DNA of 64,000 bases from Bradyrhizobium sp. cir1 (GTDB taxonomy: Bacteria; Pseudomonadota; Alphaproteobacteria; Rhizobiales; Xanthobacteraceae): contig NZ_JACIHE010000020.1 in the NCBI RefSeq assembly GCF_014198245.1, positions 1 through 64,000 of the forward strand, given 5' to 3'. This document shows, piece by piece, positions 27,871-37,139 of the stretch. The first letter of the stretch is position 1, and each line of letters starts with the position of its first letter. The translations under genes were made by a program, and so were the position numbers. Under the pieces are notes generated by a model that was not told where the DNA came from, did no database searches, and saw nothing but the letters and a program-made list of their open reading frames with translations.

Positions 27871-28607
27871 GCTCCGTTGGAGATGAAATTCCACGTGATA
27901 CCGACAAAGTGCCTTCAAAAGTTCTGTTCGAATCGCGGAGCCGCTCTACTCCTGTAAGTCGGCATCCTTGTTTCTTTCTCGCATCAACCGCGGGCGGCCC
28001 TGCGCATTCCGCCGCTATTCTCACCGAATTTCGATGGTGTTCGGGACGCAACCTACATACTACGATACCTGCTGGTCGCAATCTCATAATTGTTTGTCAA
28101 CCGGTTTGGCGTAAGTTCTTGAATATTCTTAGGGCGGGTCGGTGGCCATGGTTGTCGTGGCGAGGCTTAGTTCGAGTTGGCCTGTCGTTGTACTCGCGCA
28201 TAGCTGTATTTTTCATCGCGTCTTGGATTACTTTCGGCAACGCCGCCGAGCCAAATAGAGATTTGCGACAATGTCGTCGGTTCTTAAATTTCGACAGCTG
28301 CACCACGCGAAGTCTAAGACATATTCCTCGCCCCAGAAACCGCCTGAGATTTTGGGAACGTCGCCGCTCTGTTGTCGCAAGTTCAAGCTCTCGACATCCA
28401 AACAACAGATGACATCCATCAGGCCATCTTCACTCTCGAACGCGGGAATGGCTGCATCCGATTGCTCATCGGACAGACCACACTGAATGAAACGACCAGA
28501 AGAAGTTCGCTGGCTCAGTCGGCTAGGATTCATTTGCTTATTGCAGAGGCGCGCAGGGAGGCGACGCATTCTTTGGAGAAACGGTTTGAAATCGGGGATT
28601 GCGGATC
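27871..28607. other. No supported gene
   Basis: About 740 AT-rich bases. A short plus-strand frame around 28381-28560 (QALDIQTTDDIHQAIFTL, then GCIRLLIGQTTLNE) has natural composition but no clear start or family. It may be the end of a decayed gene linked to the NERD remnant. Confidence 0.35.
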
Positions 28608-29108
28608 ATGGAGAACAATCGAAAGGCGCACCGCGTTCGGTTTGAACACAAGCACATTGTGAGCATCATGGGCGTCGATGGGACGTGGCGGCGAAGCTGC
28701 ATTCTTGTCGACGCCTCTGCGAGTGGCGCCAAGCTTGAGGTCGAGGGCTCAACAGACCCCTTGAAAGCACAGGAATTCTTCCTGGTTCTGTCCTCCACCG
28801 GTCTGGCATTTCGACGCTGCGAGTTGGTTTGGGTGGATGGATCTCACGTCGGAGTTCAATTCGTCACCGCAAAGACAAACGAGACAAGGCGAACGCAGGG
28901 AAGCGTCTCGTCGACTCACTATGAGTGTGGTCGAGCGCCCGGCATGAAAACACCAAAGCCAAAGCAGTGGGCCGAGCAGGAGGTTCGTCGCTTAGCCGCG
29001 CTCGCTCGGCAAGGAGCCGGTGTATCGAAGATCGCTGCGGAGTTGGGCCGCCACGCCGGCTCGGTGAGGCGGATGGCGCGCACGATCGGAATACTGCTGA
29101 AGAAGTAG
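28608..29108 (+). CDS. PilZ domain protein with a C-terminal helix-turn-helix extension
   Basis: The 166-residue protein has an N-terminal PilZ domain (about 1-90) with both cyclic di-GMP motifs: RKAHR near the start and DASASG about 35 residues later, followed by VGVQFV. A linker leads to MKTPKPKQWAEQEVRRLAAL and GVSKIAAELGRHAGSVRRM, a helix-turn-helix segment that looks like a separate small protein read in the same frame. The start is ATG 28608 after GGGGA; TTG 28599 is possible. PilZ binds cyclic di-GMP. The fusion would tie second-messenger sensing to DNA binding, unless a lost stop codon created it. Confidence 0.7.
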   Translation: MENNRKAHRVRFEHKHIVSIMGVDGTWRRSCILVDASASGAKLEVEGSTDPLKAQEFFLVLSSTGLAFRRCELVWVDGSHVGVQFVTAKTNETRRTQGSVSSTHYECGRAPGMKTPKPKQWAEQEVRRLAALARQGAGVSKIAAELGRHAGSVRRMARTIGILLKK

Positions 29109-29572
29109 TACGCTTCGCGACCCCTTATCCACTTTCCGTAACTTTACGCACATTGCTCATGCAAGATGTTTGGCATCTACTTGCGATCGATTTTGTGACG
29201 AGCTCATTTTGGACAATGGCGTATGAGCGTTAACGCTCTGATGGTGACGATCCCTCAGGTCGAACTGGCATCGCGCGGCGTGCATTCATTGACCCCATCT
29301 GACTGATGAAGGGATCGTCGACCAACTAGTCAAGCAGCTCAATGAGGCTCGACGAGGCGCTCGCTTCGGCACGCGATCAGATTACGCTCCTGAGGCGCAC
29401 TACACCGGACAGGTATTACCGTACGCGCCGTCGGGATCGAAGAGTCCGGACCGCCGGTGTAGCCGAATTGCCACACGTATAAACGTTCCTCGCGCCAGCC
29501 CTTACGTTAACGCTGCCTTAAACGAACCTTCGACTACGATGGTGGTCCCCCCTAGAGGATGGGACTTCCATC
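29109..29572. other. No recognisable gene
   Basis: About 460 bases without a supported coding frame. Confidence 0.4.
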
Positions 29573-29741
29573 ATGCGGTACAAAGTGTTCGTGGTGGACG
29601 GCAACCGGCAAGTGATTTGCGCTGCGAAGCTCGACTGCGCGAAGCTCGACTGCATCGACGAGCAGGCGGCGAGACGTCGAGCCGAATGGCGAGCACGACG
29701 TTGAGCTTTGGGACGGCGATCGGCTCGTCGCCGTGTTTTGA
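29573..29741 (+). pseudogene. Frameshifted small rhizobial hypothetical gene
   Basis: The first frame reads MRYKVFVVDGNRQVICAAKL and contains a tandem 15-base duplication (GCGAAGCTCGACTGC twice). After a shift the second frame reads GEHDVELWDGDRLVAVF to the TGA at 29739. Together they match a common small protein of about 55 residues in rhizobia with the ends MRYRVFVLDG and DVELWDGxRLVA. The role of the family is unknown. Confidence 0.5.
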
Positions 29742-29829
29742 GGTGCAGCGTCGAACGAAAATCCAGGCTACGGGGAAACGCCGTCAGAGTAGCCTCCCAC
29801 AGGTCAGCGTCAGCCACTCGCAACCGCGG

Positions 29830-30135
29830 TCAATGGTCGTCTCGGTCTAACTCGCGCAACAGTCGATGAAGGAAGTCGCTGGCGTGGCTGTATTGTGCGC
29901 TGCCGTCCAGGATCTGATGAGCGAGTGGTGACATTATGTTGCCAACAGCCTCAGAGCCAATCAGCTCAGTCCGTGATGACCATAACTCCAACAGCCCATC
30001 CGGGATGTGTTCGCTCGATCCAAATAGTTTGAGGAGCCGGCCTTCGGCGACATCGTTATGATCGAGGTGGGCCTTGGCCGCATAAAAGGCGAACAACCCA
30101 CGAAAGGCCTCACGGGAAACCGAAGGCTTTGCCAT
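29830..30135 (-). CDS. Hypothetical protein, 101 residues
   Basis: The protein starts MAKPSVSREAFRGLFAFYAA after GGGGACA and is largely helical. It ends with a basic-acidic LHRLLRELDRDDH. No signal, membrane segment or known motif is seen. Composition and the ribosome-binding site support a real cytosolic protein. It stands alone on the minus strand between small broken genes. Confidence 0.55.
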   Translation of the reverse strand: MAKPSVSREAFRGLFAFYAAKAHLDHNDVAEGRLLKLFGSSEHIPDGLLELWSSRTELIGSEAVGNIMSPLAHQILDGSAQYSHASDFLHRLLRELDRDDH

Positions 30136-30500
30136 CGCAATGTCCCCTACAGAATGTTTCAAATGAATTTGCGAAATCTGGAACTGAAGGGAGGCTATTC
30201 CTCGAACTCCTCACACAAAGAAGATTCTACAGCAGACCGGGAAAAAGTGGCAAGCGCTTAATCCACGTCTCCGATAGGCGCAGCATCCACCTGTCCACGC
30301 GGGAGATTGTGTCAGCGCTATCGACGGCTCTCCGCCGTGTCGCAGTTCTTTCGCGGTGCACTCGTGAGCAGGCCCGACGACCTTGCTGTCGCCTTAGATC
30401 GGTCGGCACGAGCGCAAGGCATCCTTGCACGAGAAATAGACCATGACGGGGTTCGCTGGCTTGCAGCGGGGGATGGGCGTGGTGCCGCCGGTACGAACAT
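30136..30500. other. No recognisable gene
   Basis: About 365 bases with only shadow-like open frames. Some upstream regulatory DNA for the gene ending at 29830 may be here. Confidence 0.4.
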
Positions 30501-30501
30501 G

Positions 30502-30521
30502 GAGCCGCATTTGCGCGGCTC
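30502..30521 (-). terminator. Hairpin after the acidic-tail gene
   Basis: A perfect 7-bp stem (GAGCCGC and GCGGCTC) with a 6-base loop follows the TAA at 30528-30530 on the minus strand. There is no long T-run, so strong intrinsic termination is uncertain. Its position right after the gene supports a terminator or mRNA-stabilising stem. Confidence 0.5.
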
Positions 30522-30527
30522 TCCTTA

Positions 30528-30868
30528 TTATCCAGCTTCCGTGTCGGCGTCTGCTTCCGTTTCCTCTGTATCTTCAGCCTCCTCCTCCTCCTGTTCCTCT
30601 TCCGGTTCGTAGCCGATGTCGATCTCCTTGAAATCGACCTCGGCGCCTATGTCTTCTAAGAGCGCTTCAGTGACTTATAGAAGCCGTAGCGTTTGTCTTT
30701 GATGTATTTGCTTACAGCCTTCTTGTAGCAGTCCACTGAGCAAAACCAGTAGAGAGCCCAAAGAAGTCCCGTCTGCATCAAGAGCTCGCAAAACGAAACA
30801 GTCGTGTCGAGATTGCCTCGTCGATGACGAGTGCCGCAGGTCAAACATCTATCTTCGGCGATAGGCAT
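30528..30868 (-). pseudogene. Small Cys-rich protein with an acidic C-terminal tail in the -1 frame
   Basis: The first frame, from ATG 30868 to TAG 30656, is 70 residues with CLTCGTRH and FCSVDCYKKAV, a possible treble-clef or TRASH-like zinc site. A -1 shift just before its stop (after KSLK) opens a natural continuation, ALLEDIGAEVDFKEIDIGYE followed by a Glu/Asp-rich tail of about 25 residues to the TAA at 30528. The tail frame has no start codon of its own. Either one base was lost, or a frameshift adds the tail. The function is unknown. Confidence 0.5.
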
Positions 30869-30932
30869 GGCTATTTCTTTCGATTCAACGCATCAAGGAA
30901 TCGCTGTTTCATTTCGGCTCTTTCGGAAGCCT

Positions 30933-31103
30933 TCAAGGCCGGTATGGCCTGGAGCCACATAAGAACGCGGCAGTTATGACGTAGCCGGTCGCTCGAGTGC
31001 TTGCAAACCACCAGGGCATCACGATGTGCATGGTCCCAACAAAACCGACGAGCAGACCGGCCATGCCGATAGGCACGCGGACCAGCTGTAAATTGGTCGA
31101 CAT
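30933..31103 (-). CDS. Small membrane protein, 56 residues
   Basis: The frame begins MSTNLQLVRVPIGMAGLLVG after the strong site AGGGAGG five bases before the ATG. It has two hydrophobic stretches (MAGLLVGFVGTMHIVM and TGYVITAAFLCG). It ends 65 bases upstream of the Cys-rich gene on the same strand, so the two may be cotranscribed. No family is recognised. The ribosome-binding site and hydrophobic pattern are the main support. Confidence 0.5.
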   Translation of the reverse strand: MSTNLQLVRVPIGMAGLLVGFVGTMHIVMPWWFASTRATGYVITAAFLCGSRPYRP

Positions 31104-31438
31104 TGGTCCCTCCCTAGAGAAGGCGGTCAGCGTGGGGGCAGCGCTGGAATGCTGGCCTTATCTGACCGCCCGCTCCTCTTACTTTGGAGCGTCGGACTTG
31201 GCCTTCACGCTTCTCAGGTAGGTAATCATGCCTGTCGTAAGTCGTGTCACGATCGAATGCGCCTAGCCCGTCTGGAGTTCGCGAGATTTTTCGCGAATGT
31301 GAACCAGGCCACAAGGGGCGGACCCGAAAACCATAAAGATACGAAACTACGAGTTGCAACGCGCGGTTCTTGAACCGAGTCGCGCTTGAACCGAGTCGCG
31401 GACGACCATTCCACCAAGGTCTTTTAGCGAGAATTTTT
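31104..31438. other. No recognisable gene
   Basis: About 330 bases between divergent genes. It should contain promoters for both, but none was identified with confidence. A 15-base stretch (GAACCGAGTCGCG) is repeated in tandem near 31371-31400. Confidence 0.4.
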
Positions 31439-33076
31439 ATGAGCGATCGCAAGGTCTTTACAGACAGCGTCACCGAATTGCCCGCCCAACCCGGAATGAC
31501 CAAAGCTGGCCTGATGGTGGCTCAAGCAAAGAGCGACACCCGTAACGAAACGATGGAATTGCTCTTTTCACTGGAAATGCCTGACAATGACGATCTGGAG
31601 AAGCGTGTTGCTGAGGGCGAAGTATTGTCTGCAGACCAGATAGGTCAGAGGTACAGCCCCAAAAGAGCCGACGTCGACGCGCTCAAAACATGGCTGACCG
31701 AACAAGGCTTCACAGTCGTCGGGGAAAGTCCCCGGCGAAACCGGAGTATACGCCAAGGCCACGGTCGGTCAGATCGAACAAAGCCTCGGCGTTCAAATGG
31801 TGAGGGTCACAAAGCAAGGAATCACCTACACTGCCGCGCAGAACGCGCCAAGCCTCCCCGTATCTGTCGGCGCGCCGGTTCATGCCATCATTGGTTTGCA
31901 ACCATTCCGTCACGCTCACAAGCACATGGCGCGCAAGCTTGTGCACACCAATCGCGTCACTCTGGATCGGCACGGGCTGCCCTCGCCAAATATTGCGAAT
32001 TCTCCGCCATATCTCGTCGCCGAGATTCTCCAAGCGTATAATGCGAACGCATTGGGCGTCACCGGCGCGGGCCAGACGATTGCGATATTGATCGACACCT
32101 TTCCGAACGATCATGACATTACGGAGTTTTGGAAAGCAAACGGGATCGCCGTCGATCTGACAAGGATCGGCAAGATCAAAGTGGGCGCTGGCCATCTGCC
32201 CGCCCCCGAGGGAGAGGAGACGTTGGATGTATCCTGGACCAGCGGGATCGCTCCTGGAGCGAAAATCAAAATCTACGCGACCGGTTCACTTCAGTTTGTA
32301 GCGCTCGACCGAGCGCTCGATCGAATCATCGCGGACGCTTCGAATGATCCGAGCTTGCGACAACTGTCGATTAGCCTGGGATTGGGCGAACTTTCATGGG
32401 AGGCCCAAACGGCGAAGTGGCAACCCAGCATCAGAAATTCCTCATGCTCGCGGCGATGGGAGTAAATGTCTTCGTGTCGAGCGGCGATGCCGTATCCAAT
32501 CCGAACAGCGACGGACAGACCCCCAACGGCCCACTTCAGGCAGAGTATGCAGCTTCCGATACAGCAGTCATCGGCGTCGGTGGGACAAGCTTGAAGCTTG
32601 CACCGGGGAACGGCGCCGTTGCACACGAGGACGGCTGGCCCGGCAGTGGTGGCGGTGACAGCATTTTCTTCAGCCGCCCTGCCTGGCAGACAGGCAAAGG
32701 CGTACCGACCGGGAGCAAATGGTCGGTCCCAGACGTGAGTGCCGCCGCTGATCCAAATGAAGGAGCATTCTTGGTCCTGCACGGACAGCCTACTGGAATT
32801 GGCGGTACCAGCTGGGCCGCGCCGGTTTGGGCAGGTTTCTGCGCTCTCATCAACGAGGCACGACAAGAAGCCGGATTGCCTCCGCTTTCATATTTGAACC
32901 CGTTGATTTACCCACTCAACGGCACTGGATGCTTCCGGGACATCACGGCTGGCAGCAATGGCGAGTTTACAGCAACTGGCGGCTATGACCGCGTGACCGG
33001 ATTGGGAGCGCCCGACATCAAGCAGTTGATAGCTGCGTTGACGCGAGCCCCGGCGCAGGCCTCCGTCGCAGCGTAG
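31439..33076 (+). pseudogene. Frameshifted sedolisin (S53) serine-carboxyl peptidase gene
   Basis: Three frames reconstruct a pro-kumamolisin-like protease. The N-terminal prodomain contains FSLEMPDNDDLEKRVAEGE and SPKRADVDALKTWLTEQGF. After a shift near 31735 the frame runs to the catalytic Glu/Asp segment GEETLDVSWTSG. After a second shift near 32398 come the Asp in FVSSGDAVSN, the nucleophile Ser in GIGGTSWAAP and the calcium-site end GYDRVTGLGAPD. S53 peptidases are acid-active and usually secreted; a signal peptide is not obvious. All catalytic residues survive, so the two indels may be recent or sequencing errors. Confidence 0.75.
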
Positions 33077-33549
33077 ACGCGCACGAAGAACTTGGCTATC
33101 GCTCACGCCTGTAAATTCGCAAGTCCCGATGCAGAGCTGGCTGAAAGGCATCAGCTCTGCGTCGCGGCTTAAACCGATTTTGCAACTTCGCGCTATGATC
33201 GAGAAACAATTCAAGGCGTTATGGAGGGAGAATAAATGGAGCCGGACTCGGCGATCTCACCCCAGTGGCACAGTTTACCGAAATGGGAAGGGCCAGCCTT
33301 CGCAAGTATCGTGGCAGTCCTACTAGGGCTGGGAAGCCGGAGACCATAGCCCCGAACTCTTGGCGGCTAAGGATCTCTAATTAGTTCGCCGATTCAACAA
33401 TCCTCGATATCCACAAAACGGCGCGTAGCGAATCGGAGTCTAATGGCCGTCCTGATCACTGACGGGGATTTACCATGGCACTAGTTATTCAGCAGGTCAT
33501 TCAACTCTTGAACTCGATCGCTGTACGCGCGTCGCCGATGAACTAAGTC
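33077..33549. other. No recognisable gene
   Basis: About 470 bases. A minus-strand frame opposite the start of the next gene has no natural composition. The upstream part of the 33550 gene may have been lost here. Confidence 0.4.
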
Positions 33550-34362
33550 TTGGCGCGTCTCTGCTCGATCAACAGATGGGGCTTGGCAGAGATTTCGTAC
33601 TTCGTTCATAGTACCGACAGCAGTGGCGACCTTCATCCGTTTCATCACCTTGTCTGGACTAAGGTAGCGTACGCTCTCGGCTTCGTTCATCTGAACCAGA
33701 CAGGATTTGACGCGGATACAGAACTGGCGATCCAGAAGGCATTCTTTGACAAGATGTGGGACATGCGGCTTGAAGATGTTATGAAAACGCTCGGAGGCCA
33801 GACGTCGCCAGATGGCTTGGACTTCAACGTTTCAGGATTAAACGAAGGGGTGATACAAAACGCGGATCAGCTTAGGAGCTTTGCGCAGGCTTACGAAGCG
33901 GAGCTTCGCGGCTCAGTCGAACCAGGGGCCAACGTGGCAATGGATGTAATAGGCGACCTGTTTCGAAAGCGGACGGGCCAGTTGCCGCCTGACAAGACAA
34001 CGGACCTATGGCAGAAGCTCTGGAAACAATGGGCCAACTTGTTTTTCTTGGCGCGCCGCAAGCGACCTCTTATTAGAGAGCAGCTCCGCACATTGCACAT
34101 CAACGCCGCGTTGCATGCCGCCTTCCGTTGGGACAAGGCTCGACGGTTTACGAGCAATGACTTGTACGACTTTGAACACGCATCAGCAGCACTGGCCTAT
34201 TGTCGTGCCTTCTTTGCTGAAGACGGGCTGCACGCGCGCCATCTTGCTCTCGATCGACTATTTCAATGCCACGTTGCGTCAGACATTCCTGGCGCGATCG
34301 CCCTTCTGGACGCCATAGAGAGAACGGACGCGGCGACCGAGCTTGCCACAGCCAGCGCTTAG
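33550..34362 (+). CDS. Hypothetical protein, about 270 residues
   Basis: The frame is open from a TTG at 33550 and has natural composition from about HHLVWTKVAYALGFVHLNQ to the end. It is soluble and helical, with ELAIQKAFFDKMWDMRL, then LFFLARRKRPLIREQL and a C-terminal NDLYDFEHASAALAYCRAFF. That last motif recalls the end of uncharacterised accessory proteins, but I cannot name the family. The true start is unclear: no ATG or ribosome-binding site precedes the conserved part, so the 5' end may be truncated. Confidence 0.5.
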   Translation: MARLCSINRWGLAEISYFVHSTDSSGDLHPFHHLVWTKVAYALGFVHLNQTGFDADTELAIQKAFFDKMWDMRLEDVMKTLGGQTSPDGLDFNVSGLNEGVIQNADQLRSFAQAYEAELRGSVEPGANVAMDVIGDLFRKRTGQLPPDKTTDLWQKLWKQWANLFFLARRKRPLIREQLRTLHINAALHAAFRWDKARRFTSNDLYDFEHASAALAYCRAFFAEDGLHARHLALDRLFQCHVASDIPGAIALLDAIERTDAATELATASA

Positions 34363-34679
34363 CCGGTCAACGTCGCATAGCGACGTACTCCGCTTTGCTA
34401 CGTCCTGCGGGTGACAGTCGCTCTGGCCGTGGCACATAAACAGCTGTCGGGACGAAGGGCGTAGTTAGACACGCGCCGCGGGCGCGGTTCGACTTCCCTG
34501 CGGGGCATCGAACAAAGGGCTGGCAGTCCAGCCTGGACAGGACGACCGAAGACGGCCCAAGATCCAGCCTTCAGTCGGGAATGTCCGGCTCATCGGCCCA
34601 TATGCCAGATCCCGCACGATTTGCGCTCGCAGAACCCGCTCGGTTCGCCGCCGAAAAAGGCGAACTGATGCTGGCGCTA
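34363..34679. other. No recognisable gene
   Basis: About 320 bases lie between converging genes. A weak dyad near 34368-34395 (CGTCGC, CGACG) might act as a terminator. Confidence 0.35.
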
Positions 34680-34847
34680 TCAGTTGAGCGATAAACCAAC
34701 CGGTCGCCAAGAGATAGTGCCAACATATCGGCCGTCGCTGCCGTAGACTTTGCTACCCTTTATGCGACCGACCACAGTTCCCGATCGGCTATAGACCTTG
34801 TCGCCCGATACCTGAAGTGGCCGGCCATCCTTTGTATATAAACTCAT
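34680..34847 (-). CDS. Four-fold beta-flower domain protein
   Basis: The 55-residue protein is built of short repeats: MSLYTKDGRPLQVSGDKVYS, then GTVVGRIKGSKVYG, then DGRYVGTISW. The recurring G-x-VG-x-I pattern fits the four-fold beta-flower family. The ATG at 34847 is preceded by GGAG at a good distance. It lies 39 bases downstream of the E2-like gene on the same strand and so probably shares its transcript. The molecular function of the family is not established. Confidence 0.65.
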   Translation of the reverse strand: MSLYTKDGRPLQVSGDKVYSRSGTVVGRIKGSKVYGSDGRYVGTISWRPVGLSLN

Positions 34848-34886
34848 CCGTGCTTCTCCCAGATGGCTTGGTGGACGCAATCGGCT

Positions 34887-35525
34887 TCAACCAAGCAACA
34901 AATGAACTTCGGACATTTTCGGAAGCGCGGACCTGTTTTGGACGAAATTAACGACCGAGGGTGGGGCCGCACGAGAGGCGAATCCGCCCGTGTGCTGAAG
35001 GAAGAGAGACGCTGCTTCAATGAAGTCGCACTGTAGATCAGACGCCTTGCAGCAATCGACGTAACGCCGCGTTTCCGACCCGCAACCGCAAAGCTCGTCG
35101 TCCCGGCATTCTCGTTGACGGTAATAAGCTTCCGCCCTCGGGTCCGCACCTAGGATTCCGTATTGCTTTCCCGGCCAACGGCCAAGAACCTCTAGATGCA
35201 AATGACGGAGCGCCCACACACTGTAGAGATCAAGCAAGGTCGCGAGATCGCCGCCTTCGGACCATGCACCCTCATTCGGTGCAAAGGCGCAAATCGAACC
35301 ATCCCGAAAATTCGTGTGGCGTGGACCAATCCAGCGCGAGAATTCCGCGTCGCCAGTCCAGAAGCCCCACGCGCGCGGGCCGGGACCGGGTTTAAACGGT
35401 AGCGCTATGAGAAACGTGGCCTTCCGCGGCAAGCCCGCAATAATCGAGCTCTTCGCAAAAAGCCACATTCCATCTTCGTCTGAGAAAGTCTGTAGCGTCG
35501 GGTAGGCCTCGGCAAGACGCTTCAC
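34887..35525 (-). CDS. E2-like (ubiquitin-conjugation fold) protein with a SEC-C-type zinc tail
   Basis: The 212-residue protein matches the layout of bacterial E2-like proteins. An N-terminal YPTLQTFSDEDGMW and ATFLIALPFKPG resemble the E2 beta-sheet. The core RHTNFRDGSICAF, then GAWSEGG, mirrors the E2 active site (HPN-x-G-x-IC, then WSP) with Cys as the likely catalytic residue. A helix LLDLYSVWALRHLHLEVLG follows. The tail has CGCGSETRRYVDCC, a SEC-C-like zinc motif. GTG 35525 is chosen as start because it overlaps the stop of the upstream short gene (GTGA). No E1, JAB protease or ubiquitin-like gene is visible nearby. Function as a conjugation enzyme is inferred from motif only. Confidence 0.6.
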   Translation of the reverse strand: MKRLAEAYPTLQTFSDEDGMWLFAKSSIIAGLPRKATFLIALPFKPGPGPRAWGFWTGDAEFSRWIGPRHTNFRDGSICAFAPNEGAWSEGGDLATLLDLYSVWALRHLHLEVLGRWPGKQYGILGADPRAEAYYRQRECRDDELCGCGSETRRYVDCCKASDLQCDFIEAASLFLQHTGGFASRAAPPSVVNFVQNRSALPKMSEVHLLLG

Positions 35526-35668
35526 CTGACCTTCATAGGATGCACGCAGGACGTCGCCGCCGAGCCGTGGTGAGGTACCGGACGCCCGTGGTCCACTGGC
35601 CGCCCCTTGCCTTCGGGCGGTCCTTTCCCGTGATCGGGCTGGGGGTCTTCTCGCACTTTGTCGTTCAT
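35522..35668 (-). CDS. Short His/Pro/Gly-rich reading frame coupled to the E2-like gene
   Basis: This 48-residue frame starts MNDKVREDPQPDHGKGPPEG after GGAG placed 7 bases before the ATG. It ends with TGA overlapping the GTG of the E2-like gene. The sequence is low-complexity, rich in His, Gly and Pro, and unlikely to fold alone. It could be a translated leader, or the remaining N-terminal linker of a lost upstream gene. It is supported by the ribosome-binding site and overlap, not by homology. Confidence 0.4.
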   Translation of the reverse strand: MNDKVREDPQPDHGKGPPEGKGRPVDHGRPVPHHGSAATSCVHPMKVR

Positions 35669-35910
35669 TACCGTTCTCCTGGGTTGCGGCTGTCACCGGG
35701 AACTGCTCGTCCACGGTGATCAAGCCATGCACATGGACTCGTAGCGGTCGGTGCTGGTCCAATGCAGCCCCGACCTCATGCAACAAAGCCCGGACGTCCG
35801 TCCCCAGGGAGGCTTCACCCCGAATCGGAAATGTGCGAGTCTGTGTCACCCGCACAGCCTGCGCCCGAACCGATGGGCGTGTCAAGCCGTGCCATTCGCA
35901 CAGAGAGAGC

Positions 35911-36855
35911 ATGCCCTCATTCGAAGAAAAGCTGATTCGAGCGATCCGAACGAAGCGGGAGGCTGAAGGGCTGAGCATCCGAGCACTGTCAGCAGCCATA
36001 GGTGTCAGCTTCTCGACGCTGGCGAGAATCGAACGCGGGGAAGGGCTGCCAGATAACAACTCCAAAATTCGACTTATGGAATGGCTAGGTCCCGAGGCAG
36101 AGGATGCGGGACTTGGCTTTGATAAAGTCGCATTCGTGCACTTCCGAGCAGGCAAGAATGTTCGGTCGTCAACTGTCCGCACATTATTAAAGGCAGCTGA
36201 GTGCTTACGCCACACTCTAGCGACTGGCGCTCATTGGACTGGTCAGCAGGATGTTGACGACAACGCGTCTCCTCCCAGTGCGTCGCTGTCGAAAGAAGAG
36301 CTGGAGCAAGCCGCTGAGAAGTTCAGAGCAGATCTAGGGCTCTCTCAGAATGAGCCAATCGATAGCCTGCGCATCGAAGTGGACGGCGTAAAGGTTGTTC
36401 CTATTGGAAAGACGAACTGCCTCGACGCCCAAACGGTGAAACAGCTACGGGGAATTGCCGGCGGCGAATGGTCTGCAATGACTATTCCGCTGGATGCCGA
36501 CAATGAGAATTGGGTCGTGCTTTTGAATGACGGCCACACTATCGAGCGTCAGCGCGTAACTCTACTGGAGGAGTATTGGCACATCCTACTTGGCCATAAG
36601 CTCACAAAGATCGCCCGCATCGCTGAAGCCTACGGCCGAACGTATGATAGGACCGAAGAGCACGACGCATACTATCTTGCCTCGGCAGTACTACTGCCGA
36701 GAGCAGCCATGGCCGATGCTGTTAGAAAGAATCGACCATCGGACGAAATAGCACGCTCGTTTGGCACATCGTCCGAGTTGGTCGATTATCGAATCAAGCG
36801 CCTCGGTCTTTGGCGAGAACACATCGGGAAGCAGATTAAGCTGGCGCGCGACTAA
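35911..36855 (+). CDS. XRE helix-turn-helix protein fused to a variant ImmA/IrrE domain
   Basis: The 314-residue protein has an N-terminal Cro/C1 helix-turn-helix (about 5-60: GLSIRALSAAIGVSFSTLAR) and a C-terminal ImmA/IrrE-type metallopeptidase-like domain (about 150-305). The expected zinc motif HExxH reads EEYWH in LLEEYWHILLGH, so the first His is Glu; HDAYYLASAVLLP follows as usual. ImmA/IrrE proteins relieve repression by cleaving a repressor; variants without the first His occur in a common alphaproteobacterial subgroup. The start is ATG 35911 after GAGAG. It is divergent from the E2-like gene, with 240 bases between, so it may control that locus. Confidence 0.8.
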   Translation: MPSFEEKLIRAIRTKREAEGLSIRALSAAIGVSFSTLARIERGEGLPDNNSKIRLMEWLGPEAEDAGLGFDKVAFVHFRAGKNVRSSTVRTLLKAAECLRHTLATGAHWTGQQDVDDNASPPSASLSKEELEQAAEKFRADLGLSQNEPIDSLRIEVDGVKVVPIGKTNCLDAQTVKQLRGIAGGEWSAMTIPLDADNENWVVLLNDGHTIERQRVTLLEEYWHILLGHKLTKIARIAEAYGRTYDRTEEHDAYYLASAVLLPRAAMADAVRKNRPSDEIARSFGTSSELVDYRIKRLGLWREHIGKQIKLARD

Positions 36856-37139
36856 CCACTGTCATCAAACGCTCGCGACTCATCCCCTGGGCGAATGCAC
36901 GCGCGCCAAAGTAACGCCTCGTGTGTATCAGCAATGTCAGGCGACCACTTCCCTGCCCCGAGCGCCATATCAAAATGAGATTATCCTCGGCTTCGAAAGG
37001 ACCAGATCAACTCCTGGTAGAGGCCCCACCCGAGCTCCAGCGTCCGGGTAAGCTTCCGCAGACTAATGATCCGGTGGTGAGGACATGGTTGATCGGACTC
37101 CGCCTCCTTGCTGACCACTTGGGGTAGAGAACCTTAGTC

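Noticed and set aside
30541..30600. Ser-rich frame from the TCC/TCT run on the plus strand
   Set aside because: It is the antisense of the Glu/Asp-rich tail of the minus-strand gene.
34887..36215. One long minus-strand frame of 442 residues including the E2-like domain
   Set aside because: Its upstream half is antisense to the XRE-ImmA gene. The short gene at 35522-35668 and the GTG overlap fix the E2-like start at 35525.
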